A stretch of DNA of 64,000 nucleotides from Xaviernesmea oryzae (GTDB lineage Bacteria > Pseudomonadota > Alphaproteobacteria > Rhizobiales > Rhizobiaceae): the NCBI RefSeq assembly GCF_900109605.1, contig NZ_FOAM01000002.1, forward strand, positions 1 through 64,000. The letters run 5' to 3'. A program made the position numbers and the translations under genes. Shown piece by piece: positions 1 through 9,487 of this stretch; the first letter of the stretch is position 1; each line of letters begins with the position of its first letter. Under the pieces are notes generated by a model that saw only the letters and a program-made list of their open reading frames with translations, was not told the DNA's origin and did no database searches.

Positions 1-53
1 CGGTCAGGCGCTGGCGGCGAAGCGTGACAATGCGCTCCGCCAGCGCCTGACCG
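1..53. repeat. Perfect 17-bp inverted repeat inside the transposase gene
   Basis: CGGTCAGGCGCTGGCGG (1-17) is repeated as its exact reverse complement at 37-53, with a 19-bp spacer. It lies within the transposase reading frame, encoding roughly TGQALAERIVTLRRQRLT. Confidence 0.9.
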
Positions 54-262
54 GTCATCCTGGGGCTTGCATGGGGTCGCGACGAGCGGTCGATCATGGC
101 GTCCCGGCCGCCTTGCCGGAAGCGCTCGGTCCAGCGCCTGATGATCTTGGCGCAGACGCCAAACATGCGCGCGGCCTGGGAAACCGGCATGCCAGCCAGC
201 ACCAGACGCGCCATTTCTTCTCGACGCAAAGGCGTCAGTCGGGCATTCTTATGGATGTTCAT
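1..262 (-). CDS. IS481-like transposase, N-terminal part (runs off the left edge)
   Basis: The minus strand reads open from ATG at 260-262 to the window edge, giving 87 residues beginning MNIHKNARLTPLRREEMARL. A helix-turn-helix of the IS481/IS3-type transposase N-terminus is visible (VSQAARMFGV followed by RRWTERFRQGG), then the linker DRSSRPH typical of the IS481 family before the DDE integrase core. The catalytic core lies outside the window, so activity cannot be judged. It would bind the element ends and catalyse transposition. The family call rests on motif recognition; an IS3-group orfA is the main alternative. Confidence 0.75.
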   Translation of the reverse strand, partial: MNIHKNARLTPLRREEMARLVLAGMPVSQAARMFGVCAKIIRRWTERFRQGGRDAMIDRSSRPHASPRMTGQALAERIVTLRRQRLT

Positions 263-508
263 TCGGGGCCTGCGATCCAGGAACTGAGGTGTGGTAACTC
301 CAGTCTCCTCGATCAGCCCCGAATGGACAACCTCCTGAAAGCTCACAGCTAGACGTAGCTCGGACCGGACAGGCGGTTCGATGCGTTGCGGCACGAGACG
401 GTTGCACTGCATCCTATCGCGGTAACCTATTGTTGACCTTCCGCTTGCTTTCGCGGCCTGCAAGGCGCACCATCGCCGTCGTCAGTCACCGAAAACGGGA
501 GGTTTCGA

Positions 509-934
509 ATGTCTGTGAAGACCATCCTCGATGAAAAGGGCCGTCGCGTCGTCACCGTCGCGCCGGATGTGTCGCTGAAGGAGGCGGCGGCACTGCTGCA
601 TGAGCATCGCATCGGCGCGGTGGTCGTGCTGGATGCCGAAGCGATCGTCGGCGTTCTGGCCGAGCGCGACGTGGTCGGCGCCATTGCCCGTTATGGGGCT
701 CAGGCGCTCGACCTGCCGGTGTCCAGGCTGATGTCGCGCGAGGTGCATCTGTGCACGGAGACGACCGGCATTCACCAGCTGATGGAAACCATGAATCGCC
801 ACCGAGCCCGGCATTTGCCGGTGGAGCGCAATGGGCGGCTGATCGGCATTGTCTCGATCGGCGACGCGGTGCGCAATCATATCCGCATGATCGAAGGCGA
901 GACCGAGCAGATCAAAGCCTATATCGCCGGCTGA
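509..934 (+). CDS. CBS domain-pair protein
   Basis: A 141-residue soluble protein consisting almost only of two CBS domains (about residues 8-60 and 73-130), the Bateman module that binds adenosine nucleotides or S-adenosylmethionine derivatives. The second domain has the typical RHLPVERNGRLIGIVSIGD core. The start is supported by GGGAGG about 8 bases upstream of ATG. Stand-alone CBS pairs of this length are common in rhizobia; the partner protein or ligand is unknown. It converges on the patatin-like gene and the two share a hairpin terminator. Confidence 0.85.
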   Translation: MSVKTILDEKGRRVVTVAPDVSLKEAAALLHEHRIGAVVVLDAEAIVGVLAERDVVGAIARYGAQALDLPVSRLMSREVHLCTETTGIHQLMETMNRHRARHLPVERNGRLIGIVSIGDAVRNHIRMIEGETEQIKAYIAG

Positions 935-999
935 TCGTCGATATCCTGCGTCCTGTCCTGAACCCGGCAGCAGTGATACTGTAGATGTGAAAGCAAGGC

Positions 1000-1031
1000 A
1001 GCATCGTGCGTTGTGAAAGACGCACGATGCT
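1000..1031. terminator. Bidirectional hairpin terminator between convergent genes
   Basis: Perfect 12-bp arms AGCATCGTGCGT (1000-1011) and ACGCACGATGCT (1020-1031) enclose an 8-base loop. It lies between the convergent CBS gene and the patatin-like gene. There is no clean T-run on either side, so it may stop transcription inefficiently or act mainly by protecting 3' ends. Confidence 0.6.
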
Positions 1032-1078
1032 TGCGAGATCGAGGCGCGCTTTTTGCGCATTGCGCGCGCTTGTCAGGC

Positions 1079-2032
1079 TCAGCGCAAGACCACGTCCTGG
1101 AGACGCTTCAAATCCGCGATGCGGGCGCGTGCTTCCAGATAGCCACGGTCGATCGCCTCGCCTGCACGGTGAAATTCCGACAGGCCGATATCGTTGAGCC
1201 GTGGATGGAGCGAGAGATCGGGCGGATCGCCCGCCAGGCGTGCCCGCGATATGCGGTCCTGGATGATGTTGAAGGCCTGGACCATGACGCTGGTGACACC
1301 GAGGCGAGAGACCGGTTCCTCGCTCGGCCCCGGTGTAGTCGTCGGCGGATGGCTGGCCTTCAGCTTGATGACGGCAGAGCGTCCATAGAGATCGTAATTC
1401 AGGTTGACGGCCACCACGAGCGGCTGCTCATAGGCGCGACAAACGGCGACCGGCACGGGATTGACGATCGCGCCATCGACCAATGTCCGCCCGGCGCATT
1501 TGACCGGCTCGAAAATGCCCGGAAGGGCATAGGAGGCGCGAAGCGCGGTGATCAGCGAACCTTCGCCGATCCAGACCTCGTGACCTGTCTGGATTTCGCA
1601 GGCCACGGCGACGAAAGGGCGCCCCAGGCTTTCGATGGTCAGGTCGGCCATATGTTCCTGCATGCGCTTGGTCAGCCGGAGGCCGCCAAACAGGCCGCCA
1701 CCACCGATCGCGAAATCCAGCATGCTGGCAATACGGCGCATGGTGAGCGAGCGGGCAAAGCTTTCGAGTTCGTCGAGTTTGCCGGCGAGATAACAGCCAC
1801 CGACCAGGGCCCCGATCGAGGTGCCCGCGATCATGCCGACTTCGATGCCTTCCTCGTCCAGCGCCCGTAGGACGCCGATATGGGCCCAGCCCCGGGCCGC
1901 GCCGCCGCCCAGTGCCAGCGCGATCTTGGCTTTCTTGCGCTTGGGTTCGGGAAGCACCGGCTCGCCGGCGCCTCTGGCCGAATGGCCGTTGGCTGCGGGC
2001 ATGCGCAGGAAATTCCAATCCAGCATCCGCAT
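1079..2032 (-). CDS. Patatin-like phospholipase family protein (RssA/YchK type)
   Basis: A 317-residue protein with the patatin fold. The oxyanion-hole motif GGGAARGWAH is at about 42-51, the nucleophile elbow GTSIG at 70-74 (Ser72) and the catalytic Asp in DGA at 186-188. These are the expected Ser-Asp dyad residues, so it is probably an active acyl hydrolase of lipids on the cytoplasmic side; the substrate is unknown. There is no signal peptide. ATG codons at 2032 and 2026 are both possible: the GGGGAG directly before 2032 is spaced better for the second. It is transcribed toward the CBS gene and its function is not shown by its neighbours. Confidence 0.85.
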   Translation of the reverse strand: MRMLDWNFLRMPAANGHSARGAGEPVLPEPKRKKAKIALALGGGAARGWAHIGVLRALDEEGIEVGMIAGTSIGALVGGCYLAGKLDELESFARSLTMRRIASMLDFAIGGGGLFGGLRLTKRMQEHMADLTIESLGRPFVAVACEIQTGHEVWIGEGSLITALRASYALPGIFEPVKCAGRTLVDGAIVNPVPVAVCRAYEQPLVVAVNLNYDLYGRSAVIKLKASHPPTTTPGPSEEPVSRLGVTSVMVQAFNIIQDRISRARLAGDPPDLSLHPRLNDIGLSEFHRAGEAIDRGYLEARARIADLKRLQDVVLR

Positions 2033-2363
2033 CTCCCCACCCCCAGTAAACAGAGAGGCTGCGCATCCTTCCCCTCAGAGGATGCCTCAACCGGGCCCGG
2101 TCCGCCGCTGCGCGGCAACCCGTTGCTGCGCGGCAACCCGCTGGCCGCCTCGTCTTCATGATGACGCAGGAGATGGCAGCGTTAAGGCAGGCCGGAGGCA
2201 TACGCCTCAGGAGCAAACGATCTTTTGAACCCCCGTCAGTAAAGCATGAGAGAATTGACGTTCTGTTCACGGCCTCTGCGAAGGCGACATGTGAGACGGC
2301 ATTCCCTGGAGATGCAAATCGGTCAGACCCTGCCTGGCATTCGATCCGACCAAGCCTGGCCGA
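2033..2363. other. Non-coding gap upstream of the patatin-like gene
   Basis: This 331-bp stretch has no credible gene. It holds two copies of GCTGCGCGGCAACCCG at 2107-2122 and 2125-2140 (period 18) and a 7-bp inverted repeat GCATCCT/AGGATGC at 2063-2069 and 2079-2085. The gap serves as leader of the patatin-like gene and the 3' region of hisI. I see no terminator with a T-run. Confidence 0.5.
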
Positions 2364-2816
2364 TCAATCGTGGCTATGCGGTTCCAGCCCGTCGCCGAGG
2401 AGCAGCGGCGCACCGTCTTGCAATGTGACGGTGCGATAGAAGCACGATCTGCGACCGGTGTGGCATGTCGGGCCGTTGCCCGCAACGCGGACCTTGAGCC
2501 ACAGCGCATCCTGATCGCAATCGGTGCGCAGCTCGACAACGCTCTGCAGATTGCCGGAGGTCTCGCCCTTCTTCCACAGCGCGCTGCGCGAGCGGCTCCA
2601 GTAATGGGCAATGCCGGTCGAGAGGGTGAGGCCAAGCGCCTGCGCATTCATATGCGCGACCATCAGCAGCGCCCCGTCTTCGGCATCGGTCACGATGGCG
2701 GTGATCAGGCCATCGGTGCCAAAGCGCGGCGTAAACACCTCGCCCTCTTCGAGCGCATGCTCGTCGGCAGGCGGCGCGCTGAAGGCAAAGGGAATGGCGG
2801 ACACGGAAGATGACAT
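2364..2816 (-). CDS. hisI: Phosphoribosyl-AMP cyclohydrolase
   Basis: Catalyses the third step of histidine synthesis, opening the adenine ring of PR-AMP. The 150-residue protein shows the family motifs [17 protein letters not shown] (about 71-89), the metal-binding DCDQDA (99-104) and [10 protein letters not shown] (117-126), with Cys100, Cys118 and Cys125 as zinc ligands. It is monofunctional: there is no fused HisE. The start [10 protein letters not shown] at 2816 was chosen because homologues begin about there; an upstream ATG would add 18 residues. It lies downstream of folE on the same strand, 57 bp away, and may be cotranscribed with it. Confidence 0.95.
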   Translation of the reverse strand: MSSSVSAIPFAFSAPPADEHALEEGEVFTPRFGTDGLITAIVTDAEDGALLMVAHMNAQALGLTLSTGIAHYWSRSRSALWKKGETSGNLQSVVELRTDCDQDALWLKVRVAGNGPTCHTGRRSCFYRTVTLQDGAPLLLGDGLEPHSHD

Positions 2817-2873
2817 GGGCAGGCCGGAGATGCGGGAGGGGAAGGCGAGGCGGCGTGGGCCGCCGCGCACGGA

Positions 2874-3491
2874 TCAGCGCTGGGTGCGCAGGAAGGTCAT
2901 GAAACGCGCCTGCTCAGCCGGATCGCTTTTGAAGACCCCGGTAAAGGTCGTCGTCAGCGTGGTCGCGCCCTGTTTCTGCACGCCGCGCATGGCCATGCAC
3001 AGATGTTCGGCCTCGATCATCACGGCCACGCCGCGCGGACGCAGCGTATCGTCAATCGCGGCGGCGATCTGCGCCGTCATGCTTTCCTGCGTCTGCAGCC
3101 GGCGGCCGAAAATATCGACCACGCGGGCAATCTTCGACAGGCCGAGAACGCGGCCCTGCGGCAGGTAGGCGACATGGGCATGGCCGATAATCGGAACCAT
3201 GTGATGCTCGCAATGGGAGAAGAACGGAATGTCCTTGACGAGCACCATATCGTCATAGCCAGACACCTCTTCGAAGGTGCGCCCAAGCACGTCTTCCGCG
3301 GCCAGATCATAGCCGGAAAAAAGCTCACGATAGGATTTGGCCACGCGCGCCGGTGTGTCCCTCAAACCTTCGCGGTCGGGATCCTCGCCTGCCCAGCGCA
3401 GGAGGACGCGCACCGCATCCTCGGCTTCCTTCTGGGTCGGCCGATCGTCAACGCCTGACGGCGCGGGAAAACTCTTGATGATGGCGTCCAT
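2874..3491 (-). CDS. folE: GTP cyclohydrolase I
   Basis: Converts GTP to 7,8-dihydroneopterin triphosphate, the first step of tetrahydrofolate (and queuosine precursor) synthesis. At 205 residues it has the normal length for FolE type I. The zinc ligands Cys94 and His97 (SHCEHH) and Cys165 (EHLCM) are present, with the GTP-binding QTQES and QGATTLTT stretches. It is the upstream gene of the folE-hisI pair, a common alphaproteobacterial arrangement. Its own promoter must lie in the 356-bp divergent gap to the Fe-S scaffold gene. Confidence 0.97.
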   Translation of the reverse strand: MDAIIKSFPAPSGVDDRPTQKEAEDAVRVLLRWAGEDPDREGLRDTPARVAKSYRELFSGYDLAAEDVLGRTFEEVSGYDDMVLVKDIPFFSHCEHHMVPIIGHAHVAYLPQGRVLGLSKIARVVDIFGRRLQTQESMTAQIAAAIDDTLRPRGVAVMIEAEHLCMAMRGVQKQGATTLTTTFTGVFKSDPAEQARFMTFLRTQR

Positions 3492-3685
3492 GCTGGTTCC
3501 TTAGGCGCGGCAGTCCATAGCGCCTGGCTCTGTCCGACACGTTTCGTCCTCTTGCCGCCTTCGGCATAGAAGGCTGACACCAGACCCAACCGTCCTGATT
3601 GCCAGGGCGTCGCTTGCGTTTCATCCGCTGCCCGCTGGCTACAATCCGGCAGCCGGGACGGCTGATAATCGCCTCCTCGGGCGGA

Positions 3686-3715
3686 TTGCCGCCCTCGCGA
3701 TGGCTACCATATAAT
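3686..3715 (+). promoter_or_regulatory. Probable sigma-70 promoter for the Fe-S scaffold gene
   Basis: TTGCCG (3686-3691), an 18-base spacer and a consensus TATAAT (3710-3715) lie about 130 bp upstream of the start at 3848. This is the clearest signal in the 356-bp divergent gap 3492-3847, which otherwise shows no gene or RNA. Confidence 0.5.
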
Positions 3716-3847
3716 GTCGTCGAGCTTTTGTCGAAAGAGCGATGTGCGCACGCCATTCGCTTTTTTGCGCCATGATACGGAAAATTCTCCGCAATCGACC
3801 ACCGAAAGCCGGTCTGGTCCTTGGCGGGGAGGAGGGCGATCGAGACA

Positions 3848-4294
3848 ATGATGATGGACGATATCTATAGCAGCCGCATCTTGGACTATGCCGGCAATGT
3901 CGGCCGCCTTGGCCGGCTGGACGATGCGGATGCCGCCGCTCAGGCCCATTCGCGTCTCTGCGGCTCCAAGGTGAAGGTCTATCTGAAGATGGAGGCGGGC
4001 CGGGTCAGCGATTTCGCACAGGAGGTAAAGGCCTGTGCGCTCGGCCAGGCCTCGTCTGCCATCATGGCCAAAAACGTCGTCGGTGCCAGCGTCGAGGAGC
4101 TGAGGGCTGCGCGCTTGGCCATGCTGGCCATGCTGAAGGAAGAGGGCGAGGGCCCGGAGGGACGTTTCGAGGAGATGCGCGTGCTGAAGCCGGTCAAGGA
4201 CTTCAAGGCCCGTCACGCCTCGACCATGCTGACCTTCGACGCCGTGGTCGATTGTCTCGACCAGATCGACGCGCGCCGGGCAGCGGCCGAATGA
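3848..4294 (+). CDS. Fe-S cluster assembly scaffold protein, IscU/NifU-N-like
   Basis: A 148-residue IscU/SufU-type scaffold on which [Fe-S] clusters are built before transfer to apoproteins. Visible signatures are LCGSKV (Cys38) and KACALGQASSAIM (Cys63), plus Cys136 in the VVDCL segment near the C-terminus. The family usually reads CGD where this protein has CGS, as in the rhizobial subgroup. Three consecutive ATGs open the frame; 3848 was chosen because GGAGG lies about 15 bases upstream, though 3854 (MDDIYSS) matches homologues equally well. No isc or suf operon is adjacent; yidD follows 74 bp downstream. Confidence 0.85.
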   Translation: MMMDDIYSSRILDYAGNVGRLGRLDDADAAAQAHSRLCGSKVKVYLKMEAGRVSDFAQEVKACALGQASSAIMAKNVVGASVEELRAARLAMLAMLKEEGEGPEGRFEEMRVLKPVKDFKARHASTMLTFDAVVDCLDQIDARRAAAE

Positions 4295-4368
4295 GCCGGC
4301 CATGACTGCGCGAACCGGGAGGGTGGCGCCTGCGCCTCTTGCCGGCGCATCACGGACAAGGAACATCG

Positions 4369-4776
4369 ATGTGCACTGCATGCAGCCCTGATCCCGCGCC
4401 GAAAGGCGATCAGCGCGTCGGCAAGGCTGAGCGGCACACACCGCCACCTGTCGCACCCCATCGCTTCAGCCGCAACTGGCGCGGCCCATTTGCCCGCACG
4501 CCGGGGCGCCTGGCCGGGCTTGGCCTCATCCGCTTTTATCAGTTGACCCTCTCCGGCTTCGTCGGCCATGGCTGCCGCCATATTCCGACCTGTTCCGAAT
4601 ATGGCTATGAGGCCATTGCTCGGCATGGACTCTGGCCAGGTGGCTGGCTGGCGCTCTTTCGCGTTGCCCGTTGCGGCCCTGGTGGAACGACCGGCCTCGA
4701 TCCCGTGCCGGACCATCTCGATGCGCGGTTTCACTGGTGGACGCCCTGGCGCTATTGGCGGGCCGGGGCGACGTGA
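4369..4776 (+). CDS. yidD: Membrane protein insertion efficiency factor YidD
   Basis: A 135-residue protein of the YidD family, an amphipathic inner-membrane-associated protein that assists YidC-dependent insertion. The diagnostic core is GCRHIPTCSEYGYEAI (about 68-83) followed by RVARCGP. The proline-rich N-terminal 45 residues extend beyond the minimal family domain of about 80 residues. ATG at 4369 follows AAGGA at good spacing; a TTG at 4339 is a weaker alternative. It is not beside yidC/rnpA here but follows the Fe-S scaffold gene, a known rhizobial placement. Confidence 0.9.
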   Translation: MCTACSPDPAPKGDQRVGKAERHTPPPVAPHRFSRNWRGPFARTPGRLAGLGLIRFYQLTLSGFVGHGCRHIPTCSEYGYEAIARHGLWPGGWLALFRVARCGPGGTTGLDPVPDHLDARFHWWTPWRYWRAGAT

Positions 4777-5036
4777 TCCTCGACAGCAGGATGCCGCCGC
4801 ACTGCGCGCTTCATCGCCTGTATGATGGTGCCAGACCTGAAAGCCCGGACGGAGAGCTGCGGAACGCGGCTCGCCGTATCCACTGTGAAACCACTTGCGC
4901 CGCGGTTAAGAAGTCGTTCATATCGTTTCTGGATTTTCCGGAGGAGCAGCCAGCGCACGTAGCGCTTTGCCCCGGGTCCGTCACGATGGCGCGACAGCGT
5001 GCCGCTCACTTGTTTTCGTCGTATTGAGGCCGGACT

Positions 5037-6263
5037 ATGTTGATGCTGTTGAAGGCTGCGCGCGTCGCAGCGACGGGCCTGCTCGTTCTGGCCGGAGTGC
5101 TGCAGGCAAACGCCGCCTCTGCCGAGACCACCTGGGCGGTGCTCGACGTTTCGTCCGGCCAGTTCCTCGGTGAATCGGGCGGGCGCACGCTTCGTCCGCC
5201 GGCGTCGCTGGCCAAGATGATGACGCTCTATCTCACCTTCGAGGCCCTGCGTGACGGCCATCTGCACTGGGATGACAAGATCCCCGTCTCCGCCAATGCC
5301 GCTTCGAAGGTGCGCATGAAATTGAACGTGAAGGCCGGCAGTTCGCTGACGGTGCGCGAAGCCGTCAACGGCATGATCGTCATCTCCGCCAACGATGCGG
5401 CAACCGCGGTCGGTGAGCGTCTGGGTGGCAGCGAATCGGGCTTTGCGGCGCTGATGACCCGCAAGGGCCGCCAGCTCGGCATGCAGAACACGGTCTTCGC
5501 GACGCCATCCGGGCTCACCGCCAAGGCAACGCAGGTGACCACCGCGCAGGACATGGCGCGGCTGGGCCTGGCGCTGAAGCGCGACTTTCCAGCCGAATAT
5601 GCGTTGTTTGCCCAACGAACGACAGTCTTTCGCGGCCGCGTGCTGCATGGCCATAACAATCTGATGTATCGCTATGCCGGTGTCGATGGCATCAAGACCG
5701 GCTATACCGACGCGGCCGGCTACAATCTCGTCTCGTCGCTTAGCACGCCGTCCCATCGCCTGATCGGCGTGGTGCTGGGCGGGCGCACGGCCGTGGCGCG
5801 AGACCGGCAGATGGCGACATTGCTCAACCGCTTCTCCCAGGAGAAAAGTGTGGTCGTCGCAAAGGCCAGAACGGCCAGCACGCCAACACCGCTTGCCGAG
5901 GCCGCCGAGGTCAAGGCCCCCGCGCCGGCCGATCGGCCGGTGGACGTGGCCGACATCATCAACCAGGCCGAAATCGAGCAGGGCGATGGCGGACTGCCCG
6001 TCGCCACGCAGCCGATATGGCAGATCCAGGTGGGCGCGAGCCCTAATCGTAAGACCGCCGAATCGCTGAAAGTTCGGGTCGACGGTCTTTTCCTCAAGGT
6101 CAATCGCAGCGCCGAGGGCCGACTGGTGGAAGAGCATCACGGTCGCAAGGCGCTCTACCGCGTCCGCTTTACCGGTTCGGGCGGCCCGACCGAGGCACGC
6201 ATGGCTTGCGCGCTGCTGAAACGCCAGCATATGGCGTGCCTGCCTGTCGGCGCCAGCCAGTAA
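5037..6263 (+). CDS. D-alanyl-D-alanine carboxypeptidase (peptidase S11) with C-terminal SPOR-like region
   Basis: A periplasmic penicillin-binding protein that trims the terminal D-Ala of peptidoglycan stem peptides. A signal peptide of about 29 residues ends at AASA-ET. The three catalytic motifs are in order: SLAK (Ser57, Lys60), SAN (117-119) and KTG (220-222). The last 80 or so residues (IQVGASPNRKTAESLKVRV onward) look like a SPOR domain, which binds denuded glycan at division sites. S11 plus SPOR fusions are typical of alphaproteobacteria. It is a single gene between yidD and thrS. Confidence 0.93.
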   Translation: MLMLLKAARVAATGLLVLAGVLQANAASAETTWAVLDVSSGQFLGESGGRTLRPPASLAKMMTLYLTFEALRDGHLHWDDKIPVSANAASKVRMKLNVKAGSSLTVREAVNGMIVISANDAATAVGERLGGSESGFAALMTRKGRQLGMQNTVFATPSGLTAKATQVTTAQDMARLGLALKRDFPAEYALFAQRTTVFRGRVLHGHNNLMYRYAGVDGIKTGYTDAAGYNLVSSLSTPSHRLIGVVLGGRTAVARDRQMATLLNRFSQEKSVVVAKARTASTPTPLAEAAEVKAPAPADRPVDVADIINQAEIEQGDGGLPVATQPIWQIQVGASPNRKTAESLKVRVDGLFLKVNRSAEGRLVEEHHGRKALYRVRFTGSGGPTEARMACALLKRQHMACLPVGASQ

Positions 6264-6457
6264 GGCGTCTTAAGCCCTTCAGTCTTTGTCCGTGCGCGTC
6301 GCGCAAGCTTGTTTCAGGCTGATGCTGATCCACGCAGGCGCGCCCGGCTTTCTTGCCTCCGTGCCGGAAAAGCCCTATCAGAACGCGTTCGCCGCGCGCC
6401 CGCGCGGCCTGATAGCACCCACCCGCATTCGTTGGCGGGACTGGATAGGAGAGACCC

Positions 6458-8440
6458 ATGGCTGACGCCGTTTCCCTGACATTTCCTGATGGCTCCGTTC
6501 GCTCTTACGCCGCCGGCACGACCGGCCGCGAGGTTGCCGAATCCATCTCCAAATCGCTCGCCAAAAAGGCGATTGCGATCGCACTCGACGGCACGGTCGT
6601 CGATCTCGCGGACCCGGTGAGCGAAGGCCGGATCGAAATCGTCACCCGCGAGGATGACCGCGCGCTCGAACTCATCCGCCATGACGCCGCCCATGTGATG
6701 GCCGAGGCCGTGCAGGAGCTTTGGCCCGGCACGCAGGTCACCATCGGCCCGGTGATCGAGAACGGCTTTTATTACGATTTCGCCAAGAACGAGCCCTTCA
6801 CGCCCGACGATCTTCCCAAGATCGAAAAGCGGATGAAGGAGATCATCCAGCGCAACAAGGCCTTCACAAAGCAAGTCTGGCCGCGCGACAAGGCGCGCCA
6901 GGTTTTCGCCGACAAGGGTGAGGCCTTCAAGGTCGAGCTGGTCGATGCGATCCCCGAAGGCCAGGACCTGAAGATCTATTACCAGGGCGACTGGTTCGAC
7001 CTCTGCCGTGGGCCGCATATGGCCTCCACCGGCCAGATCGGTACGGCCTTCAAACTGATGAAGGTGGCCGGCGCCTATTGGCGCGGCGACAGCAACAATC
7101 CGATGCTGACCCGTATCTACGGCACCGCTTGGCGCACGCAGGAAGAACTCGACCAGTATCTCAACATCCTGGCCGAAGCCGAGAAGCGCGACCATCGCCG
7201 TCTTGGCCGTGAAATGGATCTCTTCCATTTCCAGGAGGAAGGTCCCGGCGTCGTCTTCTGGCATGGCAAGGGCTGGCGCATGTTCCAGACGCTGGTCGCC
7301 TATATGCGCCGACGGCTCGCCGGCACCTATCAGGAGGTCAATGCGCCGCAGGTGCTCGACAAGTCGCTGTGGGAAACCTCGGGCCATTGGGGTTGGTATC
7401 GCGACAACATGTTCAAGGTCACCGTCGCAGGCGACGAAACCGATGACGAACGCGTCTTCGCGCTGAAGCCGATGAACTGCCCCGGCCATGTGCAGATCTT
7501 CAAGCACGGCCTGAAGTCCTACCGCGAACTGCCGATCCGGCTTGCGGAATTCGGCAATGTCCATCGCTACGAGCCCTCGGGCGCGCTGCATGGCCTGATG
7601 CGCGTGCGCGGCTTCACTCAGGACGATGCGCATGTCTTCTGCACGGACGAACAGCTCGCTGAGGAATGCCTGCGCATCAACGCGCTGATCCTGTCGGTCT
7701 ATGAGGATTTCGGCTTCAAGGAAGTCGTCGTCAAGCTCTCCACCCGGCCGGAAAAGCGTGTCGGCTCGGACGCACTCTGGGATCGCGCCGAAAGCGTGAT
7801 GATGGAGGTGCTGAAGACCATCGAGGCGCAATCCGGCGGCCGCATCAAGACCGGCATTCTGCCGGGCGAGGGCGCCTTCTACGGACCGAAATTCGAATAT
7901 ACGCTGAAGGACGCCATCGGCCGCGAATGGCAATGCGGCACCACGCAGGTGGACTTCAACCTGCCGGAACGCTTCGGCGCCTTCTACATCGACAGCAATT
8001 CGGAAAAGACCCAGCCGGTGATGATCCACCGGGCCATTTGCGGCTCGATGGAGCGCTTCCTCGGCATTCTCATCGAGAACTTCGCCGGGCATATGCCGCT
8101 CTGGTTCGCGCCGGTGCAGGTCGTGGTGGCGACGATCACCTCCGAGGCCGATGCCTATGGCCAAGAAGTGGCCGAGATGCTGCGCGAGGCGGGCCTCACG
8201 GTCGAGACCGACTTCCGCAACGAGAAGATCAACTACAAGGTCCGCGAGCACTCGGTGACCAAGGTTCCGGTGATCCTGGTCTGCGGACGCAAGGAGGCCG
8301 AGGAGCGTTCGGTCAACATCCGCCGGCTCGGAAGTCAGGCCCAGACGCCGATGGCGCTGGACGAGGCGCTGGCGAGCCTGATCGAGGAAGCGACCCCGCC
8401 GGACGTGCTGCGCAAGCGCGCTGCGCGCAAGGCCGGTTAA
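6458..8440 (+). CDS. thrS: Threonyl-tRNA synthetase
   Basis: Charges tRNA-Thr with threonine. The 660-residue protein has the expected order: TGS domain (1-63), editing/SAD domain around residues 70-220, class II catalytic core and C-terminal anticodon-binding domain. Zinc-site signatures are visible: NCPGHV (Cys), DDAHVFC (His) and MIHRAICGS (His). AGGAGA lies directly upstream of ATG. I see no sign of a leader riboswitch in the 194 bp before it. A strong terminator follows. Confidence 0.98.
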   Translation: MADAVSLTFPDGSVRSYAAGTTGREVAESISKSLAKKAIAIALDGTVVDLADPVSEGRIEIVTREDDRALELIRHDAAHVMAEAVQELWPGTQVTIGPVIENGFYYDFAKNEPFTPDDLPKIEKRMKEIIQRNKAFTKQVWPRDKARQVFADKGEAFKVELVDAIPEGQDLKIYYQGDWFDLCRGPHMASTGQIGTAFKLMKVAGAYWRGDSNNPMLTRIYGTAWRTQEELDQYLNILAEAEKRDHRRLGREMDLFHFQEEGPGVVFWHGKGWRMFQTLVAYMRRRLAGTYQEVNAPQVLDKSLWETSGHWGWYRDNMFKVTVAGDETDDERVFALKPMNCPGHVQIFKHGLKSYRELPIRLAEFGNVHRYEPSGALHGLMRVRGFTQDDAHVFCTDEQLAEECLRINALILSVYEDFGFKEVVVKLSTRPEKRVGSDALWDRAESVMMEVLKTIEAQSGGRIKTGILPGEGAFYGPKFEYTLKDAIGREWQCGTTQVDFNLPERFGAFYIDSNSEKTQPVMIHRAICGSMERFLGILIENFAGHMPLWFAPVQVVVATITSEADAYGQEVAEMLREAGLTVETDFRNEKINYKVREHSVTKVPVILVCGRKEAEERSVNIRRLGSQAQTPMALDEALASLIEEATPPDVLRKRAARKAG

Positions 8441-8454
8441 GGCGATCGTTTGAA

Positions 8455-8483
8455 GGGCGTGGCCGATGGCCGCGCCCCTTTTT
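8455..8483 (+). terminator. Rho-independent terminator of thrS
   Basis: GGGCGTGGCC (8455-8464) pairs with GGCCGCGCCC (8468-8477) around a 3-base loop with one G-T wobble, followed by CTTTTTC. Confidence 0.85.
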
Positions 8484-8605
8484 CAACAGGGGCGGCAAGC
8501 TGCCGACATCTTTCCCGTCTAGTCTGATGAGACTGATCTCATCGCCATAGGCGATGCGATGACGAAAATGCCAGAGCATGCGCAGGAGCAGGGGACGCGA
8601 GGCCG

Positions 8606-9469
8606 GTGCATTTCAAGGAACTCTCCTACGCCAATGACAGCGACCGCCGGCTGAAGCGCTGGTTCATCCGCACGGTGGAGGGACTGGGCGGGCGCGACCG
8701 CTATGCCCGCATCTATGGCCGCTGGCGCAGTGAAGTCGTGGGGCGCAGCGACCAGGTCTTCGGCGACATGCTGGCCATGGTCGATATCGGCCTGAAGGTG
8801 GAAGGCGAATGGCCACCGCGCGACCTGCCGGACACGCCGCTCGTCATCGTCGCCAACCATCCCTTCGGCATTGGCGACGGCATTGCCATTCTCTCGCTTG
8901 CCGAAAGGCTCGGGCGTCCCTTCCGCGTGCTGATCCACAACGACCTCTTGAAGATCGCCGAGATGGCGCCCTATGCCCTGCCGGTGTCCTTCGAAGAAAG
9001 CCGCGAAGCGCTGGCGCTCAACATGCGCACCCGCCACGAGGCGGTTAAGCTTCTCAAAGAAGGCACGACCATCGTGATCTTTCCTGCCGGCGGCGTGGCA
9101 ACGGCGCGGCGCGGCTTTGGCCGGGCGGAGGATCTGCCGTGGAAGATGTTTCCGGCCAAGCTGGTCCAGGCCGCGCAAGCAAGCGTCATCCCCGTCTATT
9201 TCGAGGGGCAGAATGGCCGGCTGTTTCATCTGGTCAGCAAAATTTCGCTGACGCTGCGCCTGTCGCTTCTCATTCGCGAATTTCGCCGGCTATCCGGCAG
9301 AACGATCGAGGCGCGGATCGGGCCGGTGCTGCCATGGACGTCACTCGCTTCGGTAACCGACCGCAAGGATCTGCTGGCACGGATTTTCGACGCGGTTTTC
9401 GCCTTGCGCCGCCAAACGCCGCGCCGCCGTCGCCTCGGGCTGAAGCGGCGCGCCACCAAGCGCGCATAG
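8606..9469 (+). CDS. Lysophospholipid acyltransferase family protein (PlsC-like)
   Basis: A 287-residue acyltransferase. The catalytic NH(x)5D box is NHPFGIGD at 84-91, where the family more often has NHxxxxD. The second block, IVIFPAGGVAT, replaces the usual FPEGT and contains the acyl-acceptor-binding glycines. It probably transfers a fatty acyl chain to a lysolipid or a hydroxy-acyl group at the inner membrane; related rhizobial proteins act on ornithine lipids or unknown substrates. The start is GTG at 8606 with GCAGGAG upstream, since no in-frame ATG exists. The C-terminus is very basic (RRQTPRRRR). Confidence 0.8.
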   Translation: MHFKELSYANDSDRRLKRWFIRTVEGLGGRDRYARIYGRWRSEVVGRSDQVFGDMLAMVDIGLKVEGEWPPRDLPDTPLVIVANHPFGIGDGIAILSLAERLGRPFRVLIHNDLLKIAEMAPYALPVSFEESREALALNMRTRHEAVKLLKEGTTIVIFPAGGVATARRGFGRAEDLPWKMFPAKLVQAAQASVIPVYFEGQNGRLFHLVSKISLTLRLSLLIREFRRLSGRTIEARIGPVLPWTSLASVTDRKDLLARIFDAVFALRRQTPRRRRLGLKRRATKRA

Positions 9470-9487
9470 GCGCATTCGTCGCCTGCC

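Larger units (their letters stand above)
1..347 (-). mobile_element. End of an IS481-like insertion sequence
   Basis: The transposase 5' end is followed by about 85 bp of non-coding DNA. Read on the minus strand, a plausible terminal repeat begins TGTGAGCTTTCAGG at about position 347, consistent with IS481-type ends that open with TGT. The other end and the target duplication are not in the window, so the boundary is an inference. The insertion lies upstream of the CBS-domain gene. Confidence 0.45.

Noticed and set aside
2107-2140. Two 16-bp direct repeats as a possible repeat array
   Set aside because: Only two copies with a 2-base spacer; too few for an array and probably replication slippage in GC-rich DNA.
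6314-8251. Long minus-strand frame opposite thrS (and similar ones opposite pdhA, pyrG, eno, lpdA and ntrC)
   Set aside because: Antisense frames of high-GC genes with strong third-position bias stay open by chance. The plus-strand products have complete catalytic motifs.
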